DNA from: Thioclava arctica
GTDB lineage: Bacteria; Pseudomonadota; Alphaproteobacteria; Rhodobacterales; Rhodobacteraceae
Reading direction: 5' to 3'
DNA: 64,000 nucleotides
NCBI RefSeq assembly: GCF_040892615.1
Contig: NZ_JBFRYC010000015.1
Span: 18,719-82,718, forward strand
Shown here: in pieces, positions 26,047-33,993 of the stretch
How the letters are laid out: each line of letters begins with the position of its first letter
Numbering within the stretch: the first letter of the stretch is position 1
The notes under the pieces: model-generated
Seen by the model: the letters and a program-made list of their open reading frames with translations, nothing else
What the model was told of the DNA's origin: nothing
Databases searched by the model: none
Made by a program: the position numbers and the translations under genes

Positions 26047-26832
26047 ATGGCTGCGGCAGAATTGCGCATGAGTTTAATGGCGAACATATCGGGCGTAGCC
26101 CCGTTTCTGTCTTCTGTGTTCGCAGAACACGGGCCCAATTCGGCACAGATCCTGCGCCTTGAATTCAGCGATTATGATGAACGCAACGGCCTTTTGCGTG
26201 GCTATGACGCAAAAGGTCAGCTGCTTTATAGCGGTGAGATCGCGCAGGTTATCTCGGCGCTGCCCTGTTTTACTCAAGATGCACGTATCACCACGCAGGC
26301 CGGAGAGGTCGCCGTAGCAGATCTGCGCGCAGGCCAGCGTGTGGTGACGCGCGACAATGGTCTGCAGGAGCTGCGCTGGATTGGTGTGCGCCGCTTTGAC
26401 TGGCATATGCTGGGGCTCAACCCGCTGCTGCGCCCGGTGCGTCTGGCGGCCAATGCCTTGGGTATTGATCTGCCCGAAACCGAAATCACCGTTTCGCCCA
26501 ATCACCGTCTGCTGTCGAACGTGCCTGCGTTGGGCGTGACCGGAGAGCAGTTGGTGAAGGCGCGCGATCTGGTCGGGCTGGACGGGGTGACGCAGTGCGC
26601 CTGTTCCGAGGTGACCTATTTCCAACTGCTTTTTGATCACCATGAACTGGTTTTGGCCAATGGTATCTGGTCCGAAAGTTTCCGCCCGACGGCAAATAAT
26701 GTCGCGGCTCTCTCAGCGCAGTCGCGTGCCGATTTGATGGCCGTGCTGCCCGGTGTCTTTGACGGGGACGACTATGCGCCGGTGCGTCCCGATGCGTCCA
26801 CATTGCCCTTGGTGCGCCACGATCATTCCTAG
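26047..26832 (+). CDS. stand-alone Hint-domain protein
   Basis: This roughly 261-residue protein is mostly a Hint domain. CFTQDARITTQAGEVAVADL, LRAGQRVVTRDNGLQELRWIG and VSPNHRLLSNVPALG align block by block with the Hint domain of the preceding gene, including the His in FDHHELVLANGIWSESF. There are no RTX repeats. The start is uncertain. ATG 26047 has GAGGGG ten bases upstream; the frame remains open to 25903, and ATG 26068 is possible. It lies about 200 bp after the RTX-Hint gene and may share its transcript. Whether it processes itself or the neighbour cannot be told. Confidence 0.75.
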   Translation: MAAAELRMSLMANISGVAPFLSSVFAEHGPNSAQILRLEFSDYDERNGLLRGYDAKGQLLYSGEIAQVISALPCFTQDARITTQAGEVAVADLRAGQRVVTRDNGLQELRWIGVRRFDWHMLGLNPLLRPVRLAANALGIDLPETEITVSPNHRLLSNVPALGVTGEQLVKARDLVGLDGVTQCACSEVTYFQLLFDHHELVLANGIWSESFRPTANNVAALSAQSRADLMAVLPGVFDGDDYAPVRPDASTLPLVRHDHS

Positions 26833-26866
26833 GCCGACTGCCCTCTGATGCAGTTTGAACGACAAA

Positions 26867-26890
26867 GACCGGGCGCTATCGCGTCCGGTC
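26867..26890 (+). terminator. terminator after the Hint gene
   Basis: GACCGG (26867-26872) pairs with CCGGTC (26885-26890), with additional inner GCG/CGC pairing, followed by GTTT. It is on the plus strand 35 bp after the Hint stop. Confidence 0.6.
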
Positions 26891-26907
26891 GTTTGCAAAT
26901 TGGCGAT

Positions 26908-26936
26908 TAAAAAAAGGCCGGGCGCAGGGCCCGGCC
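26908..26936 (-). terminator. terminator after the DUF1127 gene
   Basis: GGCCGGGC (26916-26923) pairs with GCCCGGCC (26929-26936). On the minus strand the stem is followed by a run of eight T (26915-26908). It closes the DUF1127 transcript. Confidence 0.8.
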
Positions 26937-26976
26937 AGATGACGGAGCCTCCGGGGAAACAGAGGACCCGCTTGCG

Positions 26977-27165
26977 TCACAGGAAGCGGCGCATCTCGAT
27001 TTGCGCAGTGGCGCGGCTGACTCCGATGTCGCTCAATAGGCGATCATCAAGCTTCCCCAAGGCTTTGCGTGACCGATACGCAGACAGCACGCGCGCAACG
27101 CGCGCGGTCAGGCCATGGGTGGCGTGACGGGCGAGGGCGGGGCGGGTCCGCGAGAGGGTCAACAT
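26977..27165 (-). CDS. DUF1127 small basic protein
   Basis: This 62-residue protein ends with the DUF1127 signature LGKLDDRLLSDIGVSRATAQIE, preceded by a basic helix (LARHATHGLTARVARVLSAYRSR). Small DUF1127 proteins are Arg-rich and some affect RNA turnover or phosphate and carbon metabolism in alphaproteobacteria. ATG 27165 follows AAAGG. A strong terminator lies downstream. It is divergent from a MocR-type regulator with 88 bp between the starts, which suggests that the regulator controls this gene. Confidence 0.85.
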   Translation of the reverse strand: MLTLSRTRPALARHATHGLTARVARVLSAYRSRKALGKLDDRLLSDIGVSRATAQIEMRRFL

Positions 27166-27191
27166 GGGGAAGCCTTTCTTGTGTTGATACA

Positions 27192-27210
27192 ATGCCAGTT
27201 GATCTGGTAT
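27192..27210. promoter_or_regulatory. candidate operator between DUF1127 and the MocR-type gene
   Basis: ATGCCAG (27192-27198) and CTGGTAT (27204-27210) form an inverted repeat with one mismatch around TTGAT. GATACAA or ATACAA also occurs several times in this 88-bp divergent region. It is a reasonable binding site for the MocR/GntR protein, unproved. Confidence 0.4.
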
Positions 27211-27253
27211 GCGATGAATACAAAGAGCGAAATGACTCAGCCAGAGAAACATT

Positions 27254-28666
27254 GTGACTGATACAAGCTGGACAGCAGACCTTACCCGCCAAAGCGGCCC
27301 GAAATACCTCGCCTTGGTGCGGGCCCTGCGCGAGGGGATACGCCGCGGAGACCTTACGCCGGGGGCAAAACTCCCCACCGTCAGGGACTTGGCCTGGCGC
27401 CTTGGAGTCACGCCGGGCACGGTCGCGCGGGGCTATCAGATCGCCACGCAAGAGGGGCTTTTGCAGGCCGTTGTGGGGCGCGGCACGTTTGTATCGACAC
27501 AATCTCGCCGGATGGGTCCGACCGAAACGATCTATCCGATGTCGACCCGCGACCCCGAGGCCGAAGAGGGCATTGTCGATCTGCGCTCGCCACAGCTGCC
27601 CGATATTGGCCAGACTGAGGCACTTTCGCGCGCGATGATCGCGGCGGCGCATGATATCGGCGGGCATTATCTGGAATATCCCGGCCTCAAGCGCGACGAA
27701 TATTGTCGCCGCGCCGCATTGAGTTGGTTCAGCGAATATACCGATTTCGACACGGTCACGGCGGATGATCTGGTGCTGACTCATGGCGGGCAGAACGGGA
27801 TCAATGTGGTGATGCAATGCTGTTTGCGCGGCGAGCGTCCGGTGATCCATGCCGAGGCGCTGGCTTATCCCGGTTTTCGTCACGCAGCCCGTCTCAACCG
27901 GGCCGAGATCCGCGCCGTTGCGATTGACGGCGAGGGGATGATCCCCGAGGCGCTGGATGCAGCCTGTCGGCGTCATGGCGGGCAGTTGGTGTGCGTTACG
28001 CCCGATGCGCAAAATCCCACCGCCGGGCGGATGGGAATGGCGCGCCGGCACGCGCTGATTGAGGTCGCGCGCCGCCATGATCTGCAAATCATTGAGGATG
28101 ATTGCTACACCGCCCCCGTCACCGGTCTGGCCAGCCTGCGCAGCCTCGCGCCCGAGCGCTGCTGGCATATTTCCTCACTGTCGAAATCAATCTCGGCGGG
28201 GATGCGTTTTGGCATCGTGGTCGCGCCCGAGGGGATGGGCGAGGCGGGTCGCTTGACCGCGCAGCACAGCTATTTCGGCCTGTCGCGTCCGGTGACCGAT
28301 ATCATGACGCGGCTGTTTGAAAGCGGCGAGGCGCTGGATCTGAAGCATCGCGCGCAGGCCGAGATGGGGCGGCGGTTGCAGATGCTGCTGCAGGCGCTTG
28401 GGGATCAGGAATTGGGCTGGCAGCCGGGGCTGAGCTTTGTCTGGTTGACTCTGCCGCTGGGCTGGCGGGCGTCAGCCTTCGCGCGCATGGCTGAGGCCGA
28501 GGGTGTGCTGCTGCGTGCGGCGGATGAATATGTGCTTCAAGACGGGCAGGCCCCCAATGCCGTGCGCATCGCGCTGGCGGGCGGCGTCAGCGAAGAGCGG
28601 TTTCGCCAAGCGATCGACACACTCAAGCGCTTGCTGGAGCGTATGCCCAACGATTTGCTGGTCTGA
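27254..28666 (+). CDS. MocR-type PLP-dependent regulator (GntR HTH + aminotransferase-like)
   Basis: This 470-residue protein has an N-terminal GntR winged helix (KLPTVRDLAWRLGVTPGTVARGYQ, about residues 38-65) and a C-terminal fold-type I aminotransferase domain. The PLP lysine is in HISSLSKSISAGMRFG. TPDAQNPTAGRMG and the Asp in IIEDDCY are also present. MocR proteins sense amino acids, GABA or vitamin B6. The effector here is unknown. It is transcribed divergently from the DUF1127 gene, with an inverted repeat in between. Confidence 0.88.
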   Translation: MTDTSWTADLTRQSGPKYLALVRALREGIRRGDLTPGAKLPTVRDLAWRLGVTPGTVARGYQIATQEGLLQAVVGRGTFVSTQSRRMGPTETIYPMSTRDPEAEEGIVDLRSPQLPDIGQTEALSRAMIAAAHDIGGHYLEYPGLKRDEYCRRAALSWFSEYTDFDTVTADDLVLTHGGQNGINVVMQCCLRGERPVIHAEALAYPGFRHAARLNRAEIRAVAIDGEGMIPEALDAACRRHGGQLVCVTPDAQNPTAGRMGMARRHALIEVARRHDLQIIEDDCYTAPVTGLASLRSLAPERCWHISSLSKSISAGMRFGIVVAPEGMGEAGRLTAQHSYFGLSRPVTDIMTRLFESGEALDLKHRAQAEMGRRLQMLLQALGDQELGWQPGLSFVWLTLPLGWRASAFARMAEAEGVLLRAADEYVLQDGQAPNAVRIALAGGVSEERFRQAIDTLKRLLERMPNDLLV

Positions 28667-28670
28667 CGCG

Positions 28671-28700
28671 CCCCCCAAGGTGTGCATAAACCTTTGGGGG
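28671..28700 (+). terminator. hairpin after the MocR-type gene
   Basis: CCCCCCAAGG (28671-28680) pairs with CCTTTGGGGG (28691-28700) with one bulge, around a 10-base loop. It lacks a T-run and may act in both directions, since luxI is convergent. Confidence 0.5.
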
Positions 28701-28749
28701 TTGAGCCAGTGTCAAAGATACCAGACCTAGTGCCAGATCAGGCGGCAGT

Positions 28750-29418
28750 TTAGGCGGCCGGGCGCATCGCGTGCCGGGCGGTTGATAGAGGCGTGGGGAT
28801 CTTTGCGCCGCCCATCTGCGCGCGCCGCGCGTTTGAAAACGCCACCGGCATTCGCAAGGCGGCATAGCTGCGCCCGTCCTCGTCATTGCGATAGACCGGG
28901 CCCATTCGGCTGACATCATAGCCAACTTGACGCAAGGCACGCATCAGGGCGAGCGATGACAGGCAGATCAGCTCCTCTGCGCCCCGAGCCATCGCGCGTT
29001 CGACCAGACCATCCACGATCATGCCAAGGCAGGCGGTGCGTTCAACCTGAGTGCTCAGCGCGTCTGAAATCACCAGCCGCGTGCATTCCCAGATGCTGTC
29101 CGAGGCGATGTCATCGGGTAGCACTTGCGCGGGGATATGGCCTAGCTTTCCCAGATGCGCGTCGCGCAGCATATAGGTGTTGGGGCCCCAGATCGCCGTG
29201 GTGGACATTGCGCGTGCGCCGCCCACGACATTGCCGTCTTTGAGGACGATCGAATAATGCGCGAGGGGCGTGTCATATTGGTCCATCTCGACATCGCTAT
29301 TGTGGGGAACGTCCCAGCCAAGCTGATCCACGAAGACTTTCTTGCGCAGGCGCAAGAAGTCGTAAAACGCGGTTCCATGTTGATGCAGTTGAGAAAATTC
29401 GAATGTTTTAGCGTGCAT
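28750..29418 (-). CDS. acyl-homoserine-lactone synthase (LuxI family), copy 1
   Basis: This 222-residue synthase makes an N-acyl homoserine lactone from S-adenosylmethionine and an acyl carrier. The conserved residues are all present: Arg25, Phe29, Trp35, Glu44, Asp46, Asp49, Arg69, Glu111 and Arg114. They lie in RLRKKVFVDQLGW, EMDQYDT and WECTRLVIS. A perfect AAAAGGAGG precedes the ATG at 29418. luxR copy 1 lies 72 bp upstream on the same strand. Acyl chain length cannot be told from the sequence. Confidence 0.92.
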   Translation of the reverse strand: MHAKTFEFSQLHQHGTAFYDFLRLRKKVFVDQLGWDVPHNSDVEMDQYDTPLAHYSIVLKDGNVVGGARAMSTTAIWGPNTYMLRDAHLGKLGHIPAQVLPDDIASDSIWECTRLVISDALSTQVERTACLGMIVDGLVERAMARGAEELICLSSLALMRALRQVGYDVSRMGPVYRNDEDGRSYAALRMPVAFSNARRAQMGGAKIPTPLSTARHAMRPAA

Positions 29419-29490
29419 GTTAACCTCCTTTTGGATGGTTAATCCCAAGCACTAATTGGTTAAAAAATTACCACTTTGAGTTGAATCGCG

Positions 29491-30099
29491 CTAAATGAGT
29501 CGCCTTGCGGATGCGATTGCCAGCAACTCGATGGCGTTCTTTGCGCCAAGTTTTCGGCAGGCCGAAGAGATGCGCGCCTTCACCGCGCTTTCCGAAATCG
29601 CCAGTTCTGCCGCAATCTGCTTCAACAGTAACCCATCGGCGCGCATCCGGATCGCTTCGGCCTCGGCATCCGTCAGGCTGGGGCCGCTTTGCCCGCGCGT
29701 GTGCAGCCGTTTGAGCATCGCAAACGTCTCGGTAAGCTCGCGATCATCGAACTCGCGATCGGCACGAAACAACACCGCATAACTGCGCCGCCCGACATCG
29801 GCATCGCCCCTGACCGAAATCGTCGCGCCGAAATTGAGGTTTAAATCGCGCGCCAAAGGAATCACGCCCGCCGGATCAGGCAACGCCAGTTCGCTCCAGC
29901 GGATTGCCCCCTGATTGCTGTAAATCCAGCGCATTGACGGGTCATGTACGAACAACCCCCGTCGGGTGTAGATATCGACCCAGTTTGAATCGAGCGCGTT
30001 CATTTCCTCTTCGGGAAATGAATATCCAACCCGCAAGGCTACATAAAAGCCAGCAGGCGCAAGCGTCTGGAGGTAGGGCTGGCTTCGTTTCAAGGTCAT
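29491..30099 (-). CDS. LuxR-family autoinducer-binding regulator, copy 1
   Basis: This 202-residue regulator has an N-terminal autoinducer-binding domain with the key Trp-x3-Tyr (NWVDIYTRRG), DP (HDPSMRW) and Trp positions. The C-terminal GerE-type HTH covers about residues 140-200 (LTDAEAEAIRMRADGLLLKQI, SESAVKARISSACRKLG). It is directly upstream of luxI copy 1 on the minus strand, so they form a cognate pair. It is divergent from the truncated LuxR-like gene. Confidence 0.9.
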   Translation of the reverse strand: MTLKRSQPYLQTLAPAGFYVALRVGYSFPEEEMNALDSNWVDIYTRRGLFVHDPSMRWIYSNQGAIRWSELALPDPAGVIPLARDLNLNFGATISVRGDADVGRRSYAVLFRADREFDDRELTETFAMLKRLHTRGQSGPSLTDAEAEAIRMRADGLLLKQIAAELAISESAVKARISSACRKLGAKNAIELLAIASARRLI

Positions 30100-30199
30100 T
30101 CGTAGGTCAAGCTACTTGCGTTTCAAAAGGGTGATATTTAGTCTCTCTTCATTGGAGACTTGGGGGCATTGGGACTTAACCTATGATTGTATTCGGCAT

Positions 30200-30625
30200 A
30201 TGAAAACCGAAATTCGACATTCGGTTGTGCAAATCCTGAACGAGACCGGGGCGCTGTGCGACTCAGGATACGCCTACGCGCTCCATATCCTCTTTGCTCG
30301 GCCCAATATTTTGTATCGCACATACCCGCAAAGCTGGATTGATCACTACGACGAACAGGGCATGATCGTCGAAGATCCGGTGGTGAAATGGGGCCTGAGC
30401 AAAACGGGGTTTGTGTATTGGAAAGATCTTGATGATCCTGCTGGGATTCTGGCGGATGCCGCAGCGCATGGATTGACCAACGGGTTGACCTGCGCAGTGG
30501 GGGCGCTCAGTTCACGCTCGATTGCGGGATTCACCCGGTCGGATCGCGCTTTTAGCGCGGCCGAGGCGCAAAAACTCTTGGATATGACATCACAATTGCA
30601 TGATCTGACCGCTGAGACGCTTTGA
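30200..30625 (+). CDS. stand-alone autoinducer-binding domain protein without HTH
   Basis: This 141-residue protein is homologous along its whole length to the N-terminal domains of the two nearby LuxR proteins. It keeps Trp-x3-Tyr (SWIDHYDEQG), VEDPVVKWG, a following Trp and SRSIAGFTRSDRAF, so it should still bind an acyl-HSL. It then stops at SQLHDLTAETL, just where the linker to the HTH would start. No HTH coding is visible in the next 200 bases in any frame. TrlR of Agrobacterium, a LuxR-type protein lacking its HTH, blocks TraR by dimerising with it. A similar anti-activator role here is inference. The start may be 28 codons upstream. Confidence 0.75.
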   Translation: MKTEIRHSVVQILNETGALCDSGYAYALHILFARPNILYRTYPQSWIDHYDEQGMIVEDPVVKWGLSKTGFVYWKDLDDPAGILADAAAHGLTNGLTCAVGALSSRSIAGFTRSDRAFSAAEAQKLLDMTSQLHDLTAETL

Positions 30626-30740
30626 TTGCCAGATCAGCCGGGCAGGGCGATCGCCGCAACGCGGGCTCTTGGGGCTTTGCAATCAGCGTGCAGGGCGCTG
30701 TTCGTTATTGGCTAGAAGAAAACCCTATTTGATAACAGTC

Positions 30741-30758
30741 TTGTAATCGCGCTGTTAC
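30741..30758 (+). promoter_or_regulatory. PhoB-box-like direct repeat upstream of ugpB
   Basis: TTGTAAT-CGCG-CTGTTAC (30741-30758) matches the 7-4-7 layout of a Pho box, whose units are CTGTCAT-like. Each unit here has five of seven matches. It lies about 95 bp before ugpB. Ugp systems are commonly in the Pho regulon, which supports but does not prove it. Confidence 0.4.
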
Positions 30759-30851
30759 ATAAGCAGACTAGGCAGCGTGGCGTGGGCGACCTCTCAGGTC
30801 GCAAGAGCATGAAATGCCAATCATATCCCGCTACCCACTTGGGAGGAAAAC

Positions 30852-32165
30852 ATGAAGAATTTTGCACTGGGCGCTCTTGTCGCCTCGTCGGCGCTGCTGT
30901 CGCCATTCGCGGCTTTCGCGCAGACTGACATTCAGTTCTGGCACGCCTTTACCGGACGGTTGGGTGAGTTGGTGGACGCGCAAGTCGCGCAGTTCAATGC
31001 CAGCCAAAGCGACTATAAAGTCGTGGCCAATTACAAGGGTAACTACTCGGAAACGCTCAATGCCGGGATCGCGGCGTTCCGCGCCGGAGAGCAGCCCGAT
31101 ATCTTGATGGTGTTCGAAGTTGGCACCGCCACGATGATGGCAGCCAAGGGCGCGATCAAGCCGGTTTATCAGGTGATGGCCGATGCGGGCGTGCCGTTCA
31201 ATGCCGACGATTATATCGGCGCGGTAAAGGGCTATTACACGGATACCGATGGCAAAATGCTGTCGCTGCCGTTCAATTCCTCGACGCCGGTTCTGTGGGT
31301 CAATCGCGATCTGCTCGACAAGGCAGGCGTGGCCAAGGATGCCGATCTGAGCACCTGGGAAAGCATCGGTCCGGTTCTTGATAAACTCAAGTCGGCGGGC
31401 GTCGATTGCCCGATGACCACCGCTTGGCAAAGCTGGATCCAGCTGGAAAACCTGTCGGCCTATCACAACGTCCCGTTTGCCAGCAAAGAGAACGGCTTTG
31501 GCGGGCTCGATACCGAGCTGGAATTCAACGGCCCCGTGCAGGTCAAACACATCCAGACGTTGGGCGATTGGGCCAAGAAGGGTGAGTTCATCTACAAGGG
31601 CCGTCGCAACGAGGGCGGGGCGGATTTCCGCGCTGGCTCCTGTGCGCTGTTCACCGAAAGCTCGGCGGGTTACGCGGGCATCAAGGCTGAAGCCAAGTTC
31701 AACTTCGAAGTCCACCCGCTGCCCTATTGGTCCGATGTCGCAGGCGCGCCGCAAAACACCATCATCGGGGGCGCTTCGCTTTGGGTAATGGCGGGCAAGC
31801 CGGCCGAGGATTACAAGGGCGTGGCCGAATTCCTGAGCTTCCTGTCCTCGCCTGAGGTGCAGGCGAAATGGCACCAGGACACTGGCTATCTGCCGATCAC
31901 CAAGGCAGCGGCGGACCTGACGCGCGAGCAAGGCTTTTACAAAGCGAATCCGGGCACCGATGTTGCGGTGATCCAGATGACCACGAAAGAGCCGACTGGC
32001 AATTCCAAGGGCATCCGTCTTGGCAATTTCGACCAGATCCGTTCGATCATCGACGAAGAGCTGGAAGCCGTTTGGTCGGGTGACAAGACGGCGCAGGATG
32101 CGCTTGATACGGCTGTGACGCGGGGCAACCAGTTGCTGCGCCGCTTCGAACAAGCTAACCGCTAA
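30852..32165 (+). CDS. ugpB: sn-glycerol-3-phosphate ABC transporter, substrate-binding protein
   Basis: This 437-residue periplasmic protein has a signal peptide (MKNFALGALVASSALLSPFA, cleavage near AFA-QT). The family landmarks are IQFWHAFTGRLGELV, the ligand-loop GQPD-like GEQPDILMV and the C-terminal ILSF-like FLSFLSSPEVQAKWHQDTGYLPIT. It should bind glycerol-3-phosphate or glycerophosphodiesters. GGGAGGA precedes the ATG. It is first in ugpBAEC, and a Pho-box-like repeat lies upstream, consistent with phosphate-starvation control. Confidence 0.92.
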   Translation: MKNFALGALVASSALLSPFAAFAQTDIQFWHAFTGRLGELVDAQVAQFNASQSDYKVVANYKGNYSETLNAGIAAFRAGEQPDILMVFEVGTATMMAAKGAIKPVYQVMADAGVPFNADDYIGAVKGYYTDTDGKMLSLPFNSSTPVLWVNRDLLDKAGVAKDADLSTWESIGPVLDKLKSAGVDCPMTTAWQSWIQLENLSAYHNVPFASKENGFGGLDTELEFNGPVQVKHIQTLGDWAKKGEFIYKGRRNEGGADFRAGSCALFTESSAGYAGIKAEAKFNFEVHPLPYWSDVAGAPQNTIIGGASLWVMAGKPAEDYKGVAEFLSFLSSPEVQAKWHQDTGYLPITKAAADLTREQGFYKANPGTDVAVIQMTTKEPTGNSKGIRLGNFDQIRSIIDEELEAVWSGDKTAQDALDTAVTRGNQLLRRFEQANR

Positions 32166-32225
32166 GACCAACCCTGTCGCGGGCGGCATTTGCGCTGCCC
32201 GCGATTTCCTTTTGCCGAGGCCGGA

Positions 32226-33107
32226 ATGGAAAAACGCGTCACCTTCAAGGGCTGGCTGTTGCCGCTTTTGCTGATCGCTCCGCAGCTTGTGATTTCGGGG
32301 GTGTTCTTTTTCTACCCCGCGGGCGAGGCGGTGTGGCAATCTTTGTTCATTCCCGACCCGTTCGGCCTGTCGATGCAATATGTCGGGCTGGGCAATTTCG
32401 AATACTTGCTAAGCGATCCCTATTACCGGGCCTCCTTTCTGACGACGGCGGTGTTTTCCACGCTGGTGACGCTGGTTTCGATGATCCCGGCGCTGTTTTT
32501 GGCGGTGTTGGCGGATCGGCTGGTCAAAGGGGCGGGGGCCTATCGCACCATGCTGATCTGGCCCTATGCGGTGGCACCGGCTGTCGCGGGCGTTTTGTGG
32601 CTGTTCATGTTCAACACCCGTATCGGGATTGTCGCGTGGTATCTCGGCCTGCTGGGCTATGACTGGAACTACGTGCTCAATCAGAACGAGGCGATGGGGC
32701 TGGTCGTTGTGGCCTCGTCCTGGGGGCGCATCAGCTATAACTTCCTGTTCTATTTCGCTGCCCTGCAAGCTGTGCCGAAATCGGTGATCGAAGCGGCGGC
32801 GATTGATGGTGCGCGCTTCTGGCGGCGGTTCTTTACGATCGTGCTGCCGTTGCTGTCTCCGACCACGTTTTTCCTGCTGGTGGTCAATATCGTCTATGCG
32901 TTTTTTGAAACCTTTGGCGTCATTCACACGATCACCAGCGGCGGGCCGCAACAGGCCACCACGATCCTTGTCTACAAGGTCTATGCCGACGGCTTCGTCG
33001 GACAGGATCTGGGCTCATCTGCCGCGCAATCGGTGATCTTGCTGCTGGTCGTGGGGCTGCTGACGGTGCTGCAATTCAAATTCATCGAGAAACGGGTGCA
33101 TTACTGA
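32226..33107 (+). CDS. ugpA: glycerol-3-phosphate ABC transporter, permease UgpA
   Basis: This 293-residue inner-membrane protein has six membrane segments. The inner-membrane transporter EAA loop reads EAAAIDGARFWRRFFTIVLPLL, typical of MalF/UgpA permeases that contact the ATPase. It starts at ATG 32226, which follows GAGG, 60 bp after ugpB. It overlaps ugpE by one base, so the permease pair is translated together. Confidence 0.92.
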   Translation: MEKRVTFKGWLLPLLLIAPQLVISGVFFFYPAGEAVWQSLFIPDPFGLSMQYVGLGNFEYLLSDPYYRASFLTTAVFSTLVTLVSMIPALFLAVLADRLVKGAGAYRTMLIWPYAVAPAVAGVLWLFMFNTRIGIVAWYLGLLGYDWNYVLNQNEAMGLVVVASSWGRISYNFLFYFAALQAVPKSVIEAAAIDGARFWRRFFTIVLPLLSPTTFFLLVVNIVYAFFETFGVIHTITSGGPQQATTILVYKVYADGFVGQDLGSSAAQSVILLLVVGLLTVLQFKFIEKRVHY

Positions 33108-33985
33108 TGGCAAACGCATCCACCCCCCTCAAAGAGCCGCCCCCCGGCATGGTCGAAAAGCGTGGGCGCGGCCTGTGGTTTACCCATGCGCTGATGATTT
33201 TGGGCGTGCTGGTGATCTTCTTCCCGATCTGGCTGGCCTTCGTGGCCTCGACGGTGCCGCAAGCCGCGATCACCCATCCGCCGATGCCGCTGCTGCCGGG
33301 CGATCAGTTCCTCACCAACTATAAACGCGCGCTGTTTTCGGGCGTGAACGTGCCGGTGGCGACTATGTTGCTTAACTCGCTGGTGATGGCGATGGGGATT
33401 GCCGTGGGCAAGATCGCGATCTCGATCCTGTCGGCCTTTGCGATCGTCTATTTCCGCTTTCCGGGGCGTAATTTCTTCTTCTGGCTGATCTTTATCACGC
33501 TGATGTTGCCTGTCGAAGTGCGCATCGTGCCGACCTATCAGGTGATTGCCGGCTTTGGCATGCTCAATAGCTATTCGGGGCTGATCTTACCGCTGATCGC
33601 CTCGGCCACAGCAACGTTTCTGTTTCGCCAGTTCTTCCTGACGGTGCCCGATGAGCTGGCCGAGGCGGCCCGCGTCGATGGCGCGCGCCCGATGCGGTTT
33701 TTCGTCGATATTCTGCTGCCGATGAGCCGCACCAATATCGCAGCCCTCTTCGTCATTCTCTTCATTTACGGCTGGAACCAGTATCTCTGGCCGCTTCTGA
33801 TCACCACCGATCCCTCGATGAACACGGTCGTCATGGGCATCAAGCAGATGTTCCCCTCGGGCGATGATATCGCGGATTGGCCGGTGATCATGGCGACCTC
33901 GATCTTGGCGATGATCCCGCCGGTGATCGTGGTGATTTCGATGCAGAAACTCTTCATCCGCGGTCTTGTGGATAGCGAGAAATAG
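33107..33985 (+). CDS. ugpE: glycerol-3-phosphate ABC transporter, permease UgpE
   Basis: This 292-residue inner-membrane permease is the MalG-type partner of UgpA. The EAA loop is AEAARVDGARPMRFFVDILLP, and the C-terminus IRGLVDSEK-like KLFIRGLVDSEK matches UgpE. Its start overlaps the ugpA stop (TGATG). The ATPase gene follows after eight bases. Confidence 0.92.
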   Translation: MANASTPLKEPPPGMVEKRGRGLWFTHALMILGVLVIFFPIWLAFVASTVPQAAITHPPMPLLPGDQFLTNYKRALFSGVNVPVATMLLNSLVMAMGIAVGKIAISILSAFAIVYFRFPGRNFFFWLIFITLMLPVEVRIVPTYQVIAGFGMLNSYSGLILPLIASATATFLFRQFFLTVPDELAEAARVDGARPMRFFVDILLPMSRTNIAALFVILFIYGWNQYLWPLLITTDPSMNTVVMGIKQMFPSGDDIADWPVIMATSILAMIPPVIVVISMQKLFIRGLVDSEK

Positions 33986-33993
33986 GACAGGCA

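Noticed and set aside
29419..29490. Lux box upstream of luxI copy 1
   Set aside because: An AT-rich GGTTAA/TTACC patch is present, but no convincing 18-20 bp dyad can be drawn.
30831..32378. 515-codon minus-strand frame over ugpB
   Set aside because: It is antisense to ugpB, has Arg/His-rich low-complexity translation and no family features.
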